This document shows positions 44,666-53,737 of a stretch of 64,000 nt of DNA, in pieces (position 1 is the stretch's first letter; each line of letters starts with the position of its first letter). Location: NCBI RefSeq assembly GCF_017357245.1, contig NZ_CP071614.1, positions 1 to 64,000 of the forward strand, written 5' to 3'. Made by a program: the position numbers and the translations under genes. The DNA is from Rhizobium bangladeshense. Its GTDB lineage: Bacteria > Pseudomonadota > Alphaproteobacteria > Rhizobiales > Rhizobiaceae. The notes beneath the pieces are model-generated. The model did not search any database, was not told the origin of the DNA, and worked only from the letters and a program-made list of their open reading frames with translations.

Positions 44666-45847
44666 TCAGGCGCGAAGCTTCTCGTCGCCTTTATCCTCTA
44701 TGACCGTGCGGCCGGCTCCCTCTCCGACTTCTGAGGCCGTCGTGATTTCTTGTGCCAGAATTGCGCTGCTCAGAAGGCGCTTTTCGGCCTCTTGCAGATC
44801 GAGGATCGCCTGTTCGATCTTCTCAGCCGGAATTTCGCCCGAGCGCCACCGATGATGCCGCCACCACCCGACGAGCAGGCGTCGGCTCGGGACTTCTACC
44901 GTTTCATGTATGAACCATGCTCCTGCTGCCGCAACGCCAAGCGCCGCCACAATGATCGCCGGTTCCGGTATCAATCCATCGAAAGCGCGGCGCGCAAGGA
45001 ACATGATCGGAACGTGGAATAGATAGAGCGAAAAGCTGACCGCCCCTAAAAACCGCATGGGCGCAGCCGCCAGAACATGTGCTGCGATGGGCGGTTGCCG
45101 AGCGACGAGCGCCACGATTACGGCTGCGGCGACCGCGCTTTGCAGCCCCCAGAACTCAGGAGAAAAATGCGGCAAGACGTGTCTGTAAGTGAAGAACACC
45201 GCCAGAAGGAATAGCGTGAAAGCTCCCGTGAGGGCGGATGGCGTCCATTTATCCCAGTAGGAATGCATCGCCCCGGCAAGTGCGCCGAAAAGAAAGTAAG
45301 GGAGCTTGGAAAGAAGCAGTATTCCTGGCCCCGGCAGTTCAAGCAGGCCATCCACCACGACCAGCACCGCCAAGCCCACGATCACGCCGTCATAACGGTG
45401 CGGGCGCGCCAAGCAGAGCCATAGGATGGGGAAGAGAAGATAGAACTGAATTTCTGGTGGAATTGACCAGAAAACGCCACTCGAGCCCAGAAGAAAGACA
45501 TGGCGCACAAAGTCGATGCTGCCGGTGATCGGCTGAATGAAGCCTAGATCCTGGACGCCGGAAAGCGTCGCCACGAGCAGGACAGCGGCCAGATAGACCG
45601 GATAGATGCGGGCAAAGCGGCTAACAAGAAAATCCAGGACGGCTTCTCTGGTCACCGGCCGTGAGCCGTAGAGGTGGGCCATCAGAAAGCCGCTGAGGGC
45701 AAAGAACAAGCCGACGGCTTCGCTGCCCATAGTGATGAAATGCAAGGCTGTATATGGAAAGACAAGCCCGATATGGGCTTGCACGACCAGAAGCGCGGCG
45801 ATACCGCGCAGACCATCGAGACTGGGGATGTAATCCGGCCGGCTCAT
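44666..45847 (-). CDS. Acyltransferase 3 (OafA/YrhL-like) membrane protein
   Basis: This 393-residue integral membrane acyltransferase of the AT3 family has about ten hydrophobic helices. The N-terminal IPSLDGLRGIAALLVVQAH (about 7-25) contains the conserved arginine and histidine, and RFARIYPVYL is the second family block. Such enzymes acetylate or succinylate exopolysaccharide, LPS or Nod factors. A charged C-terminal tail of about 50 residues (QEAEKRLL and beyond) is predicted to be cytoplasmic. It converges on the hybrid kinase and its acceptor is unknown. Confidence 0.9.
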   Translation of the reverse strand: MSRPDYIPSLDGLRGIAALLVVQAHIGLVFPYTALHFITMGSEAVGLFFALSGFLMAHLYGSRPVTREAVLDFLVSRFARIYPVYLAAVLLVATLSGVQDLGFIQPITGSIDFVRHVFLLGSSGVFWSIPPEIQFYLLFPILWLCLARPHRYDGVIVGLAVLVVVDGLLELPGPGILLLSKLPYFLFGALAGAMHSYWDKWTPSALTGAFTLFLLAVFFTYRHVLPHFSPEFWGLQSAVAAAVIVALVARQPPIAAHVLAAAPMRFLGAVSFSLYLFHVPIMFLARRAFDGLIPEPAIIVAALGVAAAGAWFIHETVEVPSRRLLVGWWRHHRWRSGEIPAEKIEQAILDLQEAEKRLLSSAILAQEITTASEVGEGAGRTVIEDKGDEKLRA

Positions 45848-45974
45848 GTGCAGCTTTTATATGTTCTGTCCGGGCAAGCAGTATCGGAGATCACTTTACA
45901 AGAACTTAATCCGGGCCGCGCAACTGCTTGGCGGAGCGCTCCCGGTCACTGCAAGGCGAGGCCGGATGCCTTGG

Positions 45975-46733
45975 TTACTCTTGGCGGCCTCTGCCGATCT
46001 CGCCGCGAACGACAAATACCAGCAATGCCAGCACCATCACCGCCAGCCCGTACCAGGTGATCGCATAGACGAGATGATTGTTGGGGAAATGGATGACCGT
46101 CAGGCCGCCGACAGGCAGACCGCCGGGATTGGCAGCGGCGTCGGCATCGATGAAATAGGGCGCGACCGCGCCGAGGCCGCGCTTTTGCGCGATCGCTGCG
46201 ACATCGCGCGAATACCAGCGGTCCGAGGCTAGGTCGTTTGATTGGAGCAGCGATCCCTTCGGTTCCGTCATCCGCAGCAGCCCGGTGATCTCGATCGGGC
46301 CTGACACCTGACCATCACGGCGGGAAGCGGGATCGCGCCTGTCCGTCGGCACGAAGCCACGATTGACGAGGATATCAGTGCCGTCGGCGAGCGTCAGCGG
46401 CGTCATCACCCAATAACCCGGACCGAGCACGGTCGAGGCATAGACCAGCGTTTCCTTGTCGTTTGCCAGCATTCCCTCGACGGTCACCCGGCGATATTCG
46501 TCGTCGCGGGTGTTGACCTTGTCCCAGTCGGCGCGCGCCGGGGCCGGCACGGCGGCTGCGTGCACTCGCTGGTCGACGCGGGCGATGAGATCGCGCTTCC
46601 AGCCCAGCCGCTGAACCTGCCAGGTGCCGAGACCAAAGAGGATGGCGGCAAGCAGCGTCAGGCAGATGGCGAAGAGGGCGCGTTTTGCCCGAAAATGCCG
46701 TCTTTCCGATTTTTCCGTCGAGGCTTCGCTCAT
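45975..46733 (-). CDS. SURF1-family oxidase assembly protein
   Basis: This 252-residue membrane protein has N- and C-terminal transmembrane helices (about 20-40 and 215-235) and the SURF1 text LGTWQVQRLGWKRDLIARVD, VNRGFVP and HLVYAITWYGLA. SURF1 proteins help deliver heme a to haem-copper oxidases. It closes the cyoABCD unit, 30 bases after cyoD on the same strand. Confidence 0.92.
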   Translation of the reverse strand: MSEASTEKSERRHFRAKRALFAICLTLLAAILFGLGTWQVQRLGWKRDLIARVDQRVHAAAVPAPARADWDKVNTRDDEYRRVTVEGMLANDKETLVYASTVLGPGYWVMTPLTLADGTDILVNRGFVPTDRRDPASRRDGQVSGPIEITGLLRMTEPKGSLLQSNDLASDRWYSRDVAAIAQKRGLGAVAPYFIDADAAANPGGLPVGGLTVIHFPNNHLVYAITWYGLAVMVLALLVFVVRGEIGRGRQE

Positions 46734-46763
46734 GGGCTTAGGGCGCGCTCGGCCGCCCCTTCG

Positions 46764-47165
46764 TTACGGCATGTTCTTCATCATCTCTGGGCTCATCGGC
46801 ATCATGTTGGTGTTGAGATGATGCATGACCCAGAGGGAGCCGGAGAGTGCGATGGCGACGATGACGATGGTGAAGATCAGCGCCATCATCGTCCAGCCGC
46901 CTTCGCTTCGGGGATTCATGTGCAGGAAGAAGACCATATGGACGACGATCTGGATCGCGCCGAGGCCCATCACCAGCACCGCTGTCAGCGTCGGGCTTTC
47001 GAACACGCCTGCCATAACGAGCCAGAAAGGAATGGCGGTCAGGATGACGGAGAGCACGAAGCCCGCCATATAGCTGCGGAACGTGCCGTGGCCGGCCTGG
47101 TGGCCGTGGCTGTGACCGTGATGGGCCTCGTGGGCATCTTCATGGGCGGGTGCTTGCGAACTCAT
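46764..47165 (-). CDS. cyoD: Cytochrome bo3-type quinol oxidase subunit IV
   Basis: This 133-residue CyoD subunit has three hydrophobic helices (about 33-51, 60-79 and 93-112) containing the family VHMVFFLHMNPRSEGGW text. An unusual His-rich leader (HEDAHEAHHGHSHGHQAGHG, about 9-28) precedes the first helix. The ATG at 47165 overlaps the cyoC stop in ATGA; the longer frame from 47246 has no homology. It stabilises the quinol oxidase in the inner membrane. Confidence 0.93.
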   Translation of the reverse strand: MSSQAPAHEDAHEAHHGHSHGHQAGHGTFRSYMAGFVLSVILTAIPFWLVMAGVFESPTLTAVLVMGLGAIQIVVHMVFFLHMNPRSEGGWTMMALIFTIVIVAIALSGSLWVMHHLNTNMMPMSPEMMKNMP

Positions 47166-47788
47166 CCGAGAACTCCGAGCAGATAGACGAAGGAAAAGAC
47201 GCCGATCCAGACGACGTCGAGGAAGTGCCAGAACATCGAAAGGCACATCAGGCGGCGGCGGTTGGCCTCGATCAGCCCGTGCATCGACACCTGCACCATC
47301 AGCGTAATCAGCCAGATGATGCCGAAGGTGACGTGCAGGCCGTGGGTGCCAACGAGCGTGAAGAAGGAGGAGAGGAAGGCGCTGCGCGTCGGCCCGGCAC
47401 CGTCGTGGATCAGGTGGATGAACTCGTAAAGTTCCAACCCGATGAAGGCCGCGCCGAAAACGCCGGTGACGGCGAGCCAGAACAGCGTTTCCGCCTTGGC
47501 GTTCCGCTCCATCTGCAGCATGGCGAAGCCATAGGTGATCGACGAGAAGAGCAGCATCGAAGTGTTGAGGGCGACGATCGGCAGATCGAAGAGATCGGCC
47601 GGCGACGGGCCGGCGGCATAGTTGCGGCCGACGACGCCGTGCGTGGCAAACAGCACGGCGAAGATCAGGCAGTCGCTCATCAGGTAGAGCCAGAAGCCGA
47701 GATTGGTGCTGTTCTCCGGATGATGGTCTTCCGTCAGATAGAATTCAGGCTTTTCGGCCGTGTCGATGGTTTTATCGCTCATGGTCAT
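47162..47788 (-). CDS. cyoC: Quinol oxidase subunit III
   Basis: A 208-residue subunit with five transmembrane helices of the cytochrome c oxidase III family: NLGFWLYLMSDCLIFAVLFA, GFAMLQMERNAK, GLELYEFIHLI and GTHGLHVTFGIIWL. Its start overlaps the cyoB stop (TAATG), and a second in-frame ATG six bases on (MSDKTID) is equally possible. It is part of the terminal quinol oxidase that reduces oxygen to water. Confidence 0.95.
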   Translation of the reverse strand: MTMSDKTIDTAEKPEFYLTEDHHPENSTNLGFWLYLMSDCLIFAVLFATHGVVGRNYAAGPSPADLFDLPIVALNTSMLLFSSITYGFAMLQMERNAKAETLFWLAVTGVFGAAFIGLELYEFIHLIHDGAGPTRSAFLSSFFTLVGTHGLHVTFGIIWLITLMVQVSMHGLIEANRRRLMCLSMFWHFLDVVWIGVFSFVYLLGVLG

Positions 47789-49791
47789 TACACCTGCTCG
47801 GCAAGCAGCACCGTGCGCTTGCCTTCCGTTTCGGTCACCTTATCGGCGGGAATGTAGAAGTCCCGCTTGTAGTTGAACGTATGGCCGATCGCCACCACGA
47901 GCAGCGCGACGGCGGAGACGACGACCAGCCACCACATGTACCAGATCAGACCGAAGGCGAGGGCGACGCTGATCGCCGACAGAATGGCGCCGGTGCCGGT
48001 ATTTTTCGGCATGTGGATCGGCTTGAAGCCGCCGAGCGGGCGTTCGTAGCCGCGCCTTTTCATGTCGTACCAGCTGTCATGATCGTGGACGACGGGTGTG
48101 AAGGCGAAGTTGTAGTCCGGCGGCGGCGAGGAGGTCGACCATTCCAGCGTCCGCCCGTCCCAGGGATCGCCACTGTCATCGCGCAATTCCTCGCGCTTCA
48201 TGAAGCTGACGACGATCTGGATCAGGAAGGTGGCGATGCCGAGCGCGATGAGGCCGACGCCGAAGGCGGCGATGACGAACCAGATCTGCAGCGACGGGTC
48301 CTCGAACTGGCTCATGCGGCGGGTGACGCCCATCAGGCCGAGCACGTAGAGCGGCATGAAGGCGAACCAGAAGCCGATCTGCCAAAACCAGAAGCTGGTC
48401 TTGCCCCAGAAGGGATCGAGCTTGAAGCCGAAGGCCTTCGGGAACCAGTAGTTCACGCCAGCGAACATGCCGAAGAGAACGCCGCCGATGATGACATTGT
48501 GGAAATGGGCGATGAGGAACAGCGAATTGTGCAGCACAAAGTCGGCCGGCGGCACTGCGAGCATGACGCCGGTCATGCCGCCGATGACGAATGTCACCAT
48601 GAAGCCGACCGTCCACAGCATCGGCACCTCGTAACGGATACGGCCGCGATACATGGTGAAGAGCCAGTTGAAGATCTTCGCTCCCGTGGGGATGGAGATG
48701 ATCATCGTGGTGATGCCGAAGAAGGAGTTTACGCTGGCGCCCGATCCCATCGTGAAGAAGTGGTGCAACCAGACAATGTAGGACAGGATCATGATGACGC
48801 AGGTCGCATAGACCATCGAGGCGTAGCCGAAAAGGCGTTTTCCCGAGAAGGTGGCGACGACTTCCGAGAAGATGCCGAAGGCCGGCAGCACAAGGATATA
48901 GACCTCCGGATGGCCCCAGATCCAGATGAGGTTGATGTACATCATCGGATTGCCGCCGAGGTCGTTGGTAAAGAAATTCGTCCCGGCATAGCGGTCGAGC
49001 GACAGAAGGGCGAGCGTTGCCGTCAGGATCGGGAAGGAGGCGACGATCAGCACGTTGGTGCAGAGCGCCGTCCAGGTGAAGACCGGCATCTTCATGAAGG
49101 TCATGCCGGGGGCGCGCATCTTGACGATGGTGGCGATCAGGTTGATGCCGGATAGCGTCGTTCCCACACCTGCCACCTGCAGGCCCCAGATATAATAGTC
49201 GACGCCCACGCCCGGACTGTAGGCGGCGCCCGATAGCGGCGGATAGGCGAGCCAGCCGGTCTGGGCGAATTCGCCGATGAACAGCGACAGCATGATGATG
49301 ACCGCGCCGGCGGTCGTCATCCAGAAGGAAAAGTTGTTGAGGAAGGGGAAGGAGACGTCGCGCGCCCCGATCTGCAGCGGCACCACGAAGTTCATCAGAC
49401 CGGTGACGAAGGGCATCGCCACGAAGAAGATCATGATCACGCCGTGGGCGGTGAAGATCTGGTCGTAATGGTGCGGCGGCAGGTAGCCCTCCGAACCGTT
49501 GAAGGCGATTGCCTGCTGGACGCGCATCAGGATCGCGTCGGAAAAGCCGCGCAACAGCATGATGACGGCCAGAATCACATACATGATGCCGATCTTCTTG
49601 TGATCGACACTGCAGATCCAGTCGCGCCAGAGCGGACCCCAGAACTTGAAATAGGTGATGGCGCCGAGAACGGCGAGACCGCCAATGACGACGCCTATGA
49701 AGGTCACGACCAGGATCGGATCGTGATAGGGAATGGCATCGAGTGTCAACCGGCCGAAGATGAACTTCAGGAGGTCAGGATTGGAAAACAT
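47788..49791 (-). CDS. cyoB: Quinol oxidase subunit I, haem-copper catalytic subunit
   Basis: This 667-residue, about 15-helix subunit contains the haem and CuB centres. Conserved histidines are visible in [10 protein letters not shown], in [12 protein letters not shown] (with the CuB-crosslinked tyrosine), in WLHHFFTMG and in [12 protein letters not shown]. It oxidises ubiquinol and pumps protons. The gene is 42 bases after cyoA in the same operon. Confidence 0.97.
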   Translation of the reverse strand: MFSNPDLLKFIFGRLTLDAIPYHDPILVVTFIGVVIGGLAVLGAITYFKFWGPLWRDWICSVDHKKIGIMYVILAVIMLLRGFSDAILMRVQQAIAFNGSEGYLPPHHYDQIFTAHGVIMIFFVAMPFVTGLMNFVVPLQIGARDVSFPFLNNFSFWMTTAGAVIIMLSLFIGEFAQTGWLAYPPLSGAAYSPGVGVDYYIWGLQVAGVGTTLSGINLIATIVKMRAPGMTFMKMPVFTWTALCTNVLIVASFPILTATLALLSLDRYAGTNFFTNDLGGNPMMYINLIWIWGHPEVYILVLPAFGIFSEVVATFSGKRLFGYASMVYATCVIMILSYIVWLHHFFTMGSGASVNSFFGITTMIISIPTGAKIFNWLFTMYRGRIRYEVPMLWTVGFMVTFVIGGMTGVMLAVPPADFVLHNSLFLIAHFHNVIIGGVLFGMFAGVNYWFPKAFGFKLDPFWGKTSFWFWQIGFWFAFMPLYVLGLMGVTRRMSQFEDPSLQIWFVIAAFGVGLIALGIATFLIQIVVSFMKREELRDDSGDPWDGRTLEWSTSSPPPDYNFAFTPVVHDHDSWYDMKRRGYERPLGGFKPIHMPKNTGTGAILSAISVALAFGLIWYMWWLVVVSAVALLVVAIGHTFNYKRDFYIPADKVTETEGKRTVLLAEQV

Positions 49792-49833
49792 GGAACAACC
49801 CGTTCATTATGTCTTGCGACGCAAAGCGCCAGG

Positions 49834-50985
49834 TTAATTGTTGTTGTTGAGCTGCGCCGGCGCCGGATCGGTGCCGTTGGCCGAGCCGGGCATGGAATGG
49901 CCCTCATGCTGCATGTCGTGCTGCATGCTGCCGTCACCTGAGTTACGCGGCGGCTCGGCCTTTGCCGGAACGCCCGTTGCCGGCACGGTTGCGCCCGGCT
50001 GGACGACGCCTTCGCCGGCGTGGCGGTTGTCATATTGCAGCTTCTCGCGATTCTCCGCGCTTTCCTTGCCGGCGCCGCCCATCATGTCGATGTGCATCAT
50101 CTCGTTCATGCACATTTTGCCCGGCGTGGCGCACAAATTGAGGATGGCCTTGTAGAGGTCGGCGTCGGCGCTGGCATAGTAGCGCACCGGCTCCTTCTCG
50201 CTCGGCTTTTCGAGCTTCAGATAGGCGTCGCGGTTGAGCATCGTGCCCTGCTGCTTCACCTGTCCCACCCAGCCGTCGAAGCCCTCTTTGGTAAGGCCAT
50301 GGAACTTGAAGCGCATATGCGAGAAGCCGGCGCCGCTGTAATTGGCGGAGAAGCCCTCATATTCGCCTTCCCGGTTGATGACGGCGTGCAGCTTCGTCTC
50401 CATGCCGGGCATGGCGTAGATCTGGCCGGCAAGGGCGGGGATGTAGAAGGAGTTCATCACCGAGGATGCGGTGATCTTGAAATTGATCGGCGTGTCGACG
50501 GGGGCTGCCATCTCATTGACCGTGGCAATGCCGAGCTCGGGATAGAAGAACAGCCATTTCCAGTCGAGCGCTACAACTTCGACGGTCAGCGGCTTGGCAT
50601 CGGCCGGGATGGCGCGCTCCGCATCGAGCCGGTCGAGCGGGCGGTAGGGATCGAGCTTATGCGTGGAAATCCAGGTGACGGCGCCGAGCGCAATGATGAT
50701 CGCCAGCGGCGCCGCCCAGATGACGATTTCGAGGCGGGTCGAATGATGCCATTCCGGCGCGTAGGTGGCGGCCGTGTTGGAGCGGCGGTAGCGCCAGGCG
50801 AAGAGCAGCGTCAGGAAGATCACCGGTACGATGATCAAAAGCATCAGCACCGTCGAGATGACGATGAGATCGCGCTGTTGCACGGCGATGTCGCCGGATG
50901 GCGCCATGACCACCATGTTGCATCCTGCCAGGAAAAGCAGCGGCAAGACGGATAGAAGGCGGGAAAACTTCACGAGTTTTTGCAC
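49834..50985 (-). CDS. cyoA: Quinol oxidase subunit II, lipoprotein
   Basis: This 383-residue subunit begins with a lipoprotein signal (RLLSVLPLLFLAGC, lipid-anchored Cys near residue 21), two transmembrane helices (about 43-65 and 86-106) and the cupredoxin-like domain. No CuA cysteine pair is present, as expected for a quinol oxidase. The C-terminal tail (about 345-383) is rich in His and Met (MQHDMQHEGHSM). The GTG at 50985 is chosen so that the lipobox falls at the normal distance; an ATG at 51072 gives an overlong leader. Confidence 0.9.
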   Translation of the reverse strand: MQKLVKFSRLLSVLPLLFLAGCNMVVMAPSGDIAVQQRDLIVISTVLMLLIIVPVIFLTLLFAWRYRRSNTAATYAPEWHHSTRLEIVIWAAPLAIIIALGAVTWISTHKLDPYRPLDRLDAERAIPADAKPLTVEVVALDWKWLFFYPELGIATVNEMAAPVDTPINFKITASSVMNSFYIPALAGQIYAMPGMETKLHAVINREGEYEGFSANYSGAGFSHMRFKFHGLTKEGFDGWVGQVKQQGTMLNRDAYLKLEKPSEKEPVRYYASADADLYKAILNLCATPGKMCMNEMMHIDMMGGAGKESAENREKLQYDNRHAGEGVVQPGATVPATGVPAKAEPPRNSGDGSMQHDMQHEGHSMPGSANGTDPAPAQLNNNN

Positions 50986-51360
50986 GTCTCTAAGCTCTTG
51001 TTGTTTCGTTTTATCCGCGACTAAAGCACTGAACCCGATAGCGACATGAGGCGGAAAGTCGCAGTGCAGCAAAGATGCCGCAGTGCGGCAGAAATCATGT
51101 TGCGCTACCGCTTTGAAATCCGGATGAAATCAAGAAGGATTTTTTGCACGCGCCTGTCCCCTCAATATATCCGCGAGAGCCGTCCCGGCCAGCTTTTGCA
51201 CGGGAAAATCACGGCAGGGATCACGCAATTTGCCCATTCGGGCTCTATTTACGCCGCGATGATGAACTATTTGCATCTTATAGACTTGATAAGCTTGCAG
51301 GTTTGATCAAGATCAGGTTGAGGCGCCGTGCCGGAAGCGCCTTAACGAGGGAGGCGTTTC
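50986..51360. other. Divergent promoter region between cyoA and an MFS gene
   Basis: Gene-free stretch of 375 bases holding the promoters of the cyo operon and the MFS gene. The only recognisable element is an FNR/FixK-like box at 51303-51316. No convincing hairpin or coding frame is present. Confidence 0.6.
51303..51316 (+). promoter_or_regulatory. FNR/FixK-like box
   Basis: TTGAT-CAAG-ATCAG matches the FNR/FixK consensus TTGAT-N4-ATCAA at nine of ten informative positions. It stands 45 bases before the MFS start and 318 bases before the cyoA start. If used, it would link one of these units to oxygen limitation. Confidence 0.5.
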
Positions 51361-52692
51361 ATGGCCACAGCATCGCATTACGGACCGTCGTCATCGTCGC
51401 TGGAACGCGACGCGCGGCGCATTCACGACGACAAGCCGGTTTCCCCGGGCAGCATCGCCATCGGCGTGGTGATCGGTCGCATGTCGGAATTCTTCGATTT
51501 CTTCGTCTATGGCCTCGCCTCGGTGCTGGTCTTTCCGCAGCTCGTCTTTCCCTTTGCGCCGGACAGGCTGACGGCGACCCTCTATTCCTTCGCCATCTTC
51601 TCGCTCGCCTTTCTCGCCCGCCCCGTCGGTTCCGTCGTCTTCATGACGATCGACCGGATGTACGGGCGCGGCACGAAGCTGACGATCGCGCTCTTCCTGC
51701 TCGGCGGCTCCACGGCTTCGATTGCTTTCCTGCCGGGTTACGCGGAGATCGGCGCCTGGTCGATCGCCCTGCTGGCGCTCTTCCGTCTCGGCCAGGGTTT
51801 CGCGCTCGGCGGCGCCTGGGACGGCCTGGCATCGCTGCTGGCGCTCAACGCGCCGCCCAATCACCGCGGCTGGTATGCGATGATCCCGCAGCTCGGCGCG
51901 CCGATCGGCTTTGCGCTGGCAAGCACGCTCTTCGGTTATTTCGTCGCCAATCTTTCCAGCGAGGATTTCCTCTCCTGGGGCTGGCGCTACCCCTTCTTCG
52001 TCGCCTTCGCGATCAACGTCGTGGCGCTGTTTGCGCGTCTGCGCCTGGTCATGACCAAGGAGTTCGGCACACTCCTGGAGCAGCATGAGCTCGAGGCAGC
52101 ACCGATCCTCGAGGTGCTGCGCGTTCACGGCCGCGACATCCTGATCGGCGCCTTCGTGCCGCTCGCCAGTTTCGCCATGTTCCACCTGGTCACGATCTTC
52201 CCGCTCGGCTGGATGAGCCTTTACGGCAACCAGCCGATCGGCACCTTCATGGTGGTGCAGGTGATCGGCGCCATGGTCGGCGTCCTCGCCATCATCGCCT
52301 CCGGCCTGATCGCCGACCGCATTGGGCGCCGTGCCCAGCTTGCCATCTGCGCCGTCATCATCGCCGTCTTCAGCTTCATCGGGCCGATCCTGATCGCATC
52401 GGGCAATAACGGCCACGATGCATTCGTCATCATCGGCTTCGGCGTGCTCGGCCTGTCTTTCGGCCAGGCGACAGGCTCGATCTCGTCGCGCTTCGGCCGC
52501 GGCTACCGCTATACCGGTGCCGCCTTCACCTCAGACCTTGCCTGGCTGGTCGGCGCCGGCTTCGCGCCGCTGGTGGCGCTCAGCCTCTCCAGCCGCTTCG
52601 GCCTGACCTTCGTCGGCTACTACCTGCTGTCCGGCGCCGTCTGCACCCTGGCAGCGCTCGCCTTCAGCAAGGCACTGGAACAGCGGGAATAG
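51361..52692 (+). CDS. MFS transporter, metabolite:H+ symporter (MHS) type
   Basis: This 443-residue 12-helix transporter of the MHS/ProP-like class has an N-terminal cytoplasmic leader of about 28 residues, then VVIGRMSEFFDFFVYGLASV (about 36-55), which contains the class-typical EFFDF text, and motif A-like segments FMTIDRMYGRGTKL and LIADRIGRRAQL. Relatives carry osmolytes or carboxylates such as shikimate, citrate or 2-oxoglutarate. GAGGGAGGC lies before the ATG. The substrate is not determined. Confidence 0.87.
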   Translation: MATASHYGPSSSSLERDARRIHDDKPVSPGSIAIGVVIGRMSEFFDFFVYGLASVLVFPQLVFPFAPDRLTATLYSFAIFSLAFLARPVGSVVFMTIDRMYGRGTKLTIALFLLGGSTASIAFLPGYAEIGAWSIALLALFRLGQGFALGGAWDGLASLLALNAPPNHRGWYAMIPQLGAPIGFALASTLFGYFVANLSSEDFLSWGWRYPFFVAFAINVVALFARLRLVMTKEFGTLLEQHELEAAPILEVLRVHGRDILIGAFVPLASFAMFHLVTIFPLGWMSLYGNQPIGTFMVVQVIGAMVGVLAIIASGLIADRIGRRAQLAICAVIIAVFSFIGPILIASGNNGHDAFVIIGFGVLGLSFGQATGSISSRFGRGYRYTGAAFTSDLAWLVGAGFAPLVALSLSSRFGLTFVGYYLLSGAVCTLAALAFSKALEQRE

Positions 52693-52741
52693 TTGAACAC
52701 TCGGGCCTGCGCCAAGGACGCAGCCCCTTTGGCTGCCGCCA

Positions 52742-52767
52742 CCTTCTCCCCGCGCGCGGGGAGAAGG
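52742..52767. repeat. RIME-like 26-bp perfect palindrome
   Basis: CCTTCTCCCCGCG is followed directly by its exact complement CGCGGGGAGAAGG. Palindromes with a CTTCTCCCCG...CGGGGAGAAG core are scattered in intergenic regions of rhizobial genomes as RIME elements. This copy lies 50 bases after the MFS gene and could also end its transcript. Confidence 0.7.
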
Positions 52768-52860
52768 GACATGCCGCACCGTCTCCGTCCCTCAATCTTT
52801 CGCGAGGGCCGGCAGGCACGGGTGTCCAAGCGCATGGATACCCTGGTTTCTAACCTCAGG

Positions 52861-53064
52861 ATGTCGGCATCTCACAGCTCGATGTCGATGCGGCTGAACG
52901 TTCCTGAGAGGGCATCGCGTCCGGATCGGGCCGCAGCTCTGCGCCGCATCCACGGGGCGGCGGAATATGACAAGTAGTTCCGCGAATAGGTCAGGGAAGC
53001 GACTCGGGAAGCCGACGATCCCGACGCCGTCTGGATTCCGCATGAACTCGTCGAGGAGAGATGA
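52861..53064 (+). pseudogene. Decayed RHH/ParD-like antitoxin gene
   Basis: In one plus frame the text reads AALRRIHGAAEYDK, stop, FRE, stop, VREATREADDPDAVWIPHELVEER, stop (given here in pieces). The pattern E-Y-D-x-W-F-R and D-D-P-x-x-x-W-I-P-H-E belongs to small RHH-type antitoxins of ParE/RelE systems. Two internal TAG codons sit at 52975-52977 and 52987-52989, where Trp and probably Gln would be expected, and the frame closes at 53062-53064. No toxin gene follows. Family identity is from memory of such sequences. Confidence 0.55.
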
Positions 53065-53171
53065 CGCAGCGGCTTAAGGCTGAAGGTAACCGAGGCTCAT
53101 CTTGCGTAAAAGAAAAGATGAGTGGAGATACTCCGTCTCCTGCACGTCGCCCAGCAATGGCCGCCGAAATC

Positions 53172-53639
53172 TTACTGCGCCATCTGCGGCTGCTTGGCCG
53201 CCCGCGCCGCGGTCAGCTCCGCCGTCGTGTGGTTCAGGCGGTCGGCGAGCACGCGCATGATTTCCACGGCCATTTCCGGGAAGTCGCTGAGCAGCTTCAG
53301 GAAGTGCTCCTTGCTGATGCGCAGCACCTCGAGCGGCGAGGTGGCGCGCACCGTTGCCGTGCGCGAGACATCGCAGAGAATGGCGATTTCGCCGACAATG
53401 GAATTCAGCTCGACGTCGGCGACCTTGATCTCGCCTGCCGGCGAGGAGACGATGATATCGGCGCTGCCGGAAAGAATGACATAGGCGGCGTCGCCGACAT
53501 CGCCCTGGTGGAAGAGATCCTGACCCGCCTTGTAGGTCATGCGGTCGGAGGTGAAGGCCAAAAGCTTGAGTTTCGCTGGCGCAATCCTCGAAAAGATCGG
53601 CACCCGGCGCAGCATTTCGACTTCGTCTCTCAACAGCAT
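53172..53639 (-). CDS. Stand-alone cyclic-nucleotide-binding domain protein
   Basis: A 155-residue protein consisting of one cNMP-binding domain (about 12-130) and a short tail, without a DNA-binding helix-turn-helix. The phosphate-binding cassette is VGEIAILCDVSRTATVRA (about 88-105), with the glutamate and arginine that contact cyclic nucleotides both present. It probably senses cAMP or cGMP and acts on a partner protein. It lies 98 bases after the degenerate ABC-like gene on the same strand, with two short hairpins in the gap. Confidence 0.88.
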   Translation of the reverse strand: MLLRDEVEMLRRVPIFSRIAPAKLKLLAFTSDRMTYKAGQDLFHQGDVGDAAYVILSGSADIIVSSPAGEIKVADVELNSIVGEIAILCDVSRTATVRATSPLEVLRISKEHFLKLLSDFPEMAVEIMRVLADRLNHTTAELTAARAAKQPQMAQ

Positions 53640-53663
53640 GAGCGTTTCAATCCCCTGACGCAG

Positions 53664-53713
53664 GGTTCTTGGAACCAGGCGCCTTCAATTCCGGGCGTTC
53701 CCCCGGGAACGCC
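53664..53713 (-). terminator. Two hairpins between the ABC-like gene and the cNMP-binding gene
   Basis: GGTTC-TTG-GAACC (53664-53676) and GGCGTTCCC-CC-GGGAACGCC (53694-53713) lie in the 98-base gap. The second is a perfect 9-bp stem. They may attenuate transcription into the cNMP gene or protect the upstream message. No T tract follows. Confidence 0.5.
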
Positions 53714-53737
53714 TACCATCGCCGCCCCCATAGAATA

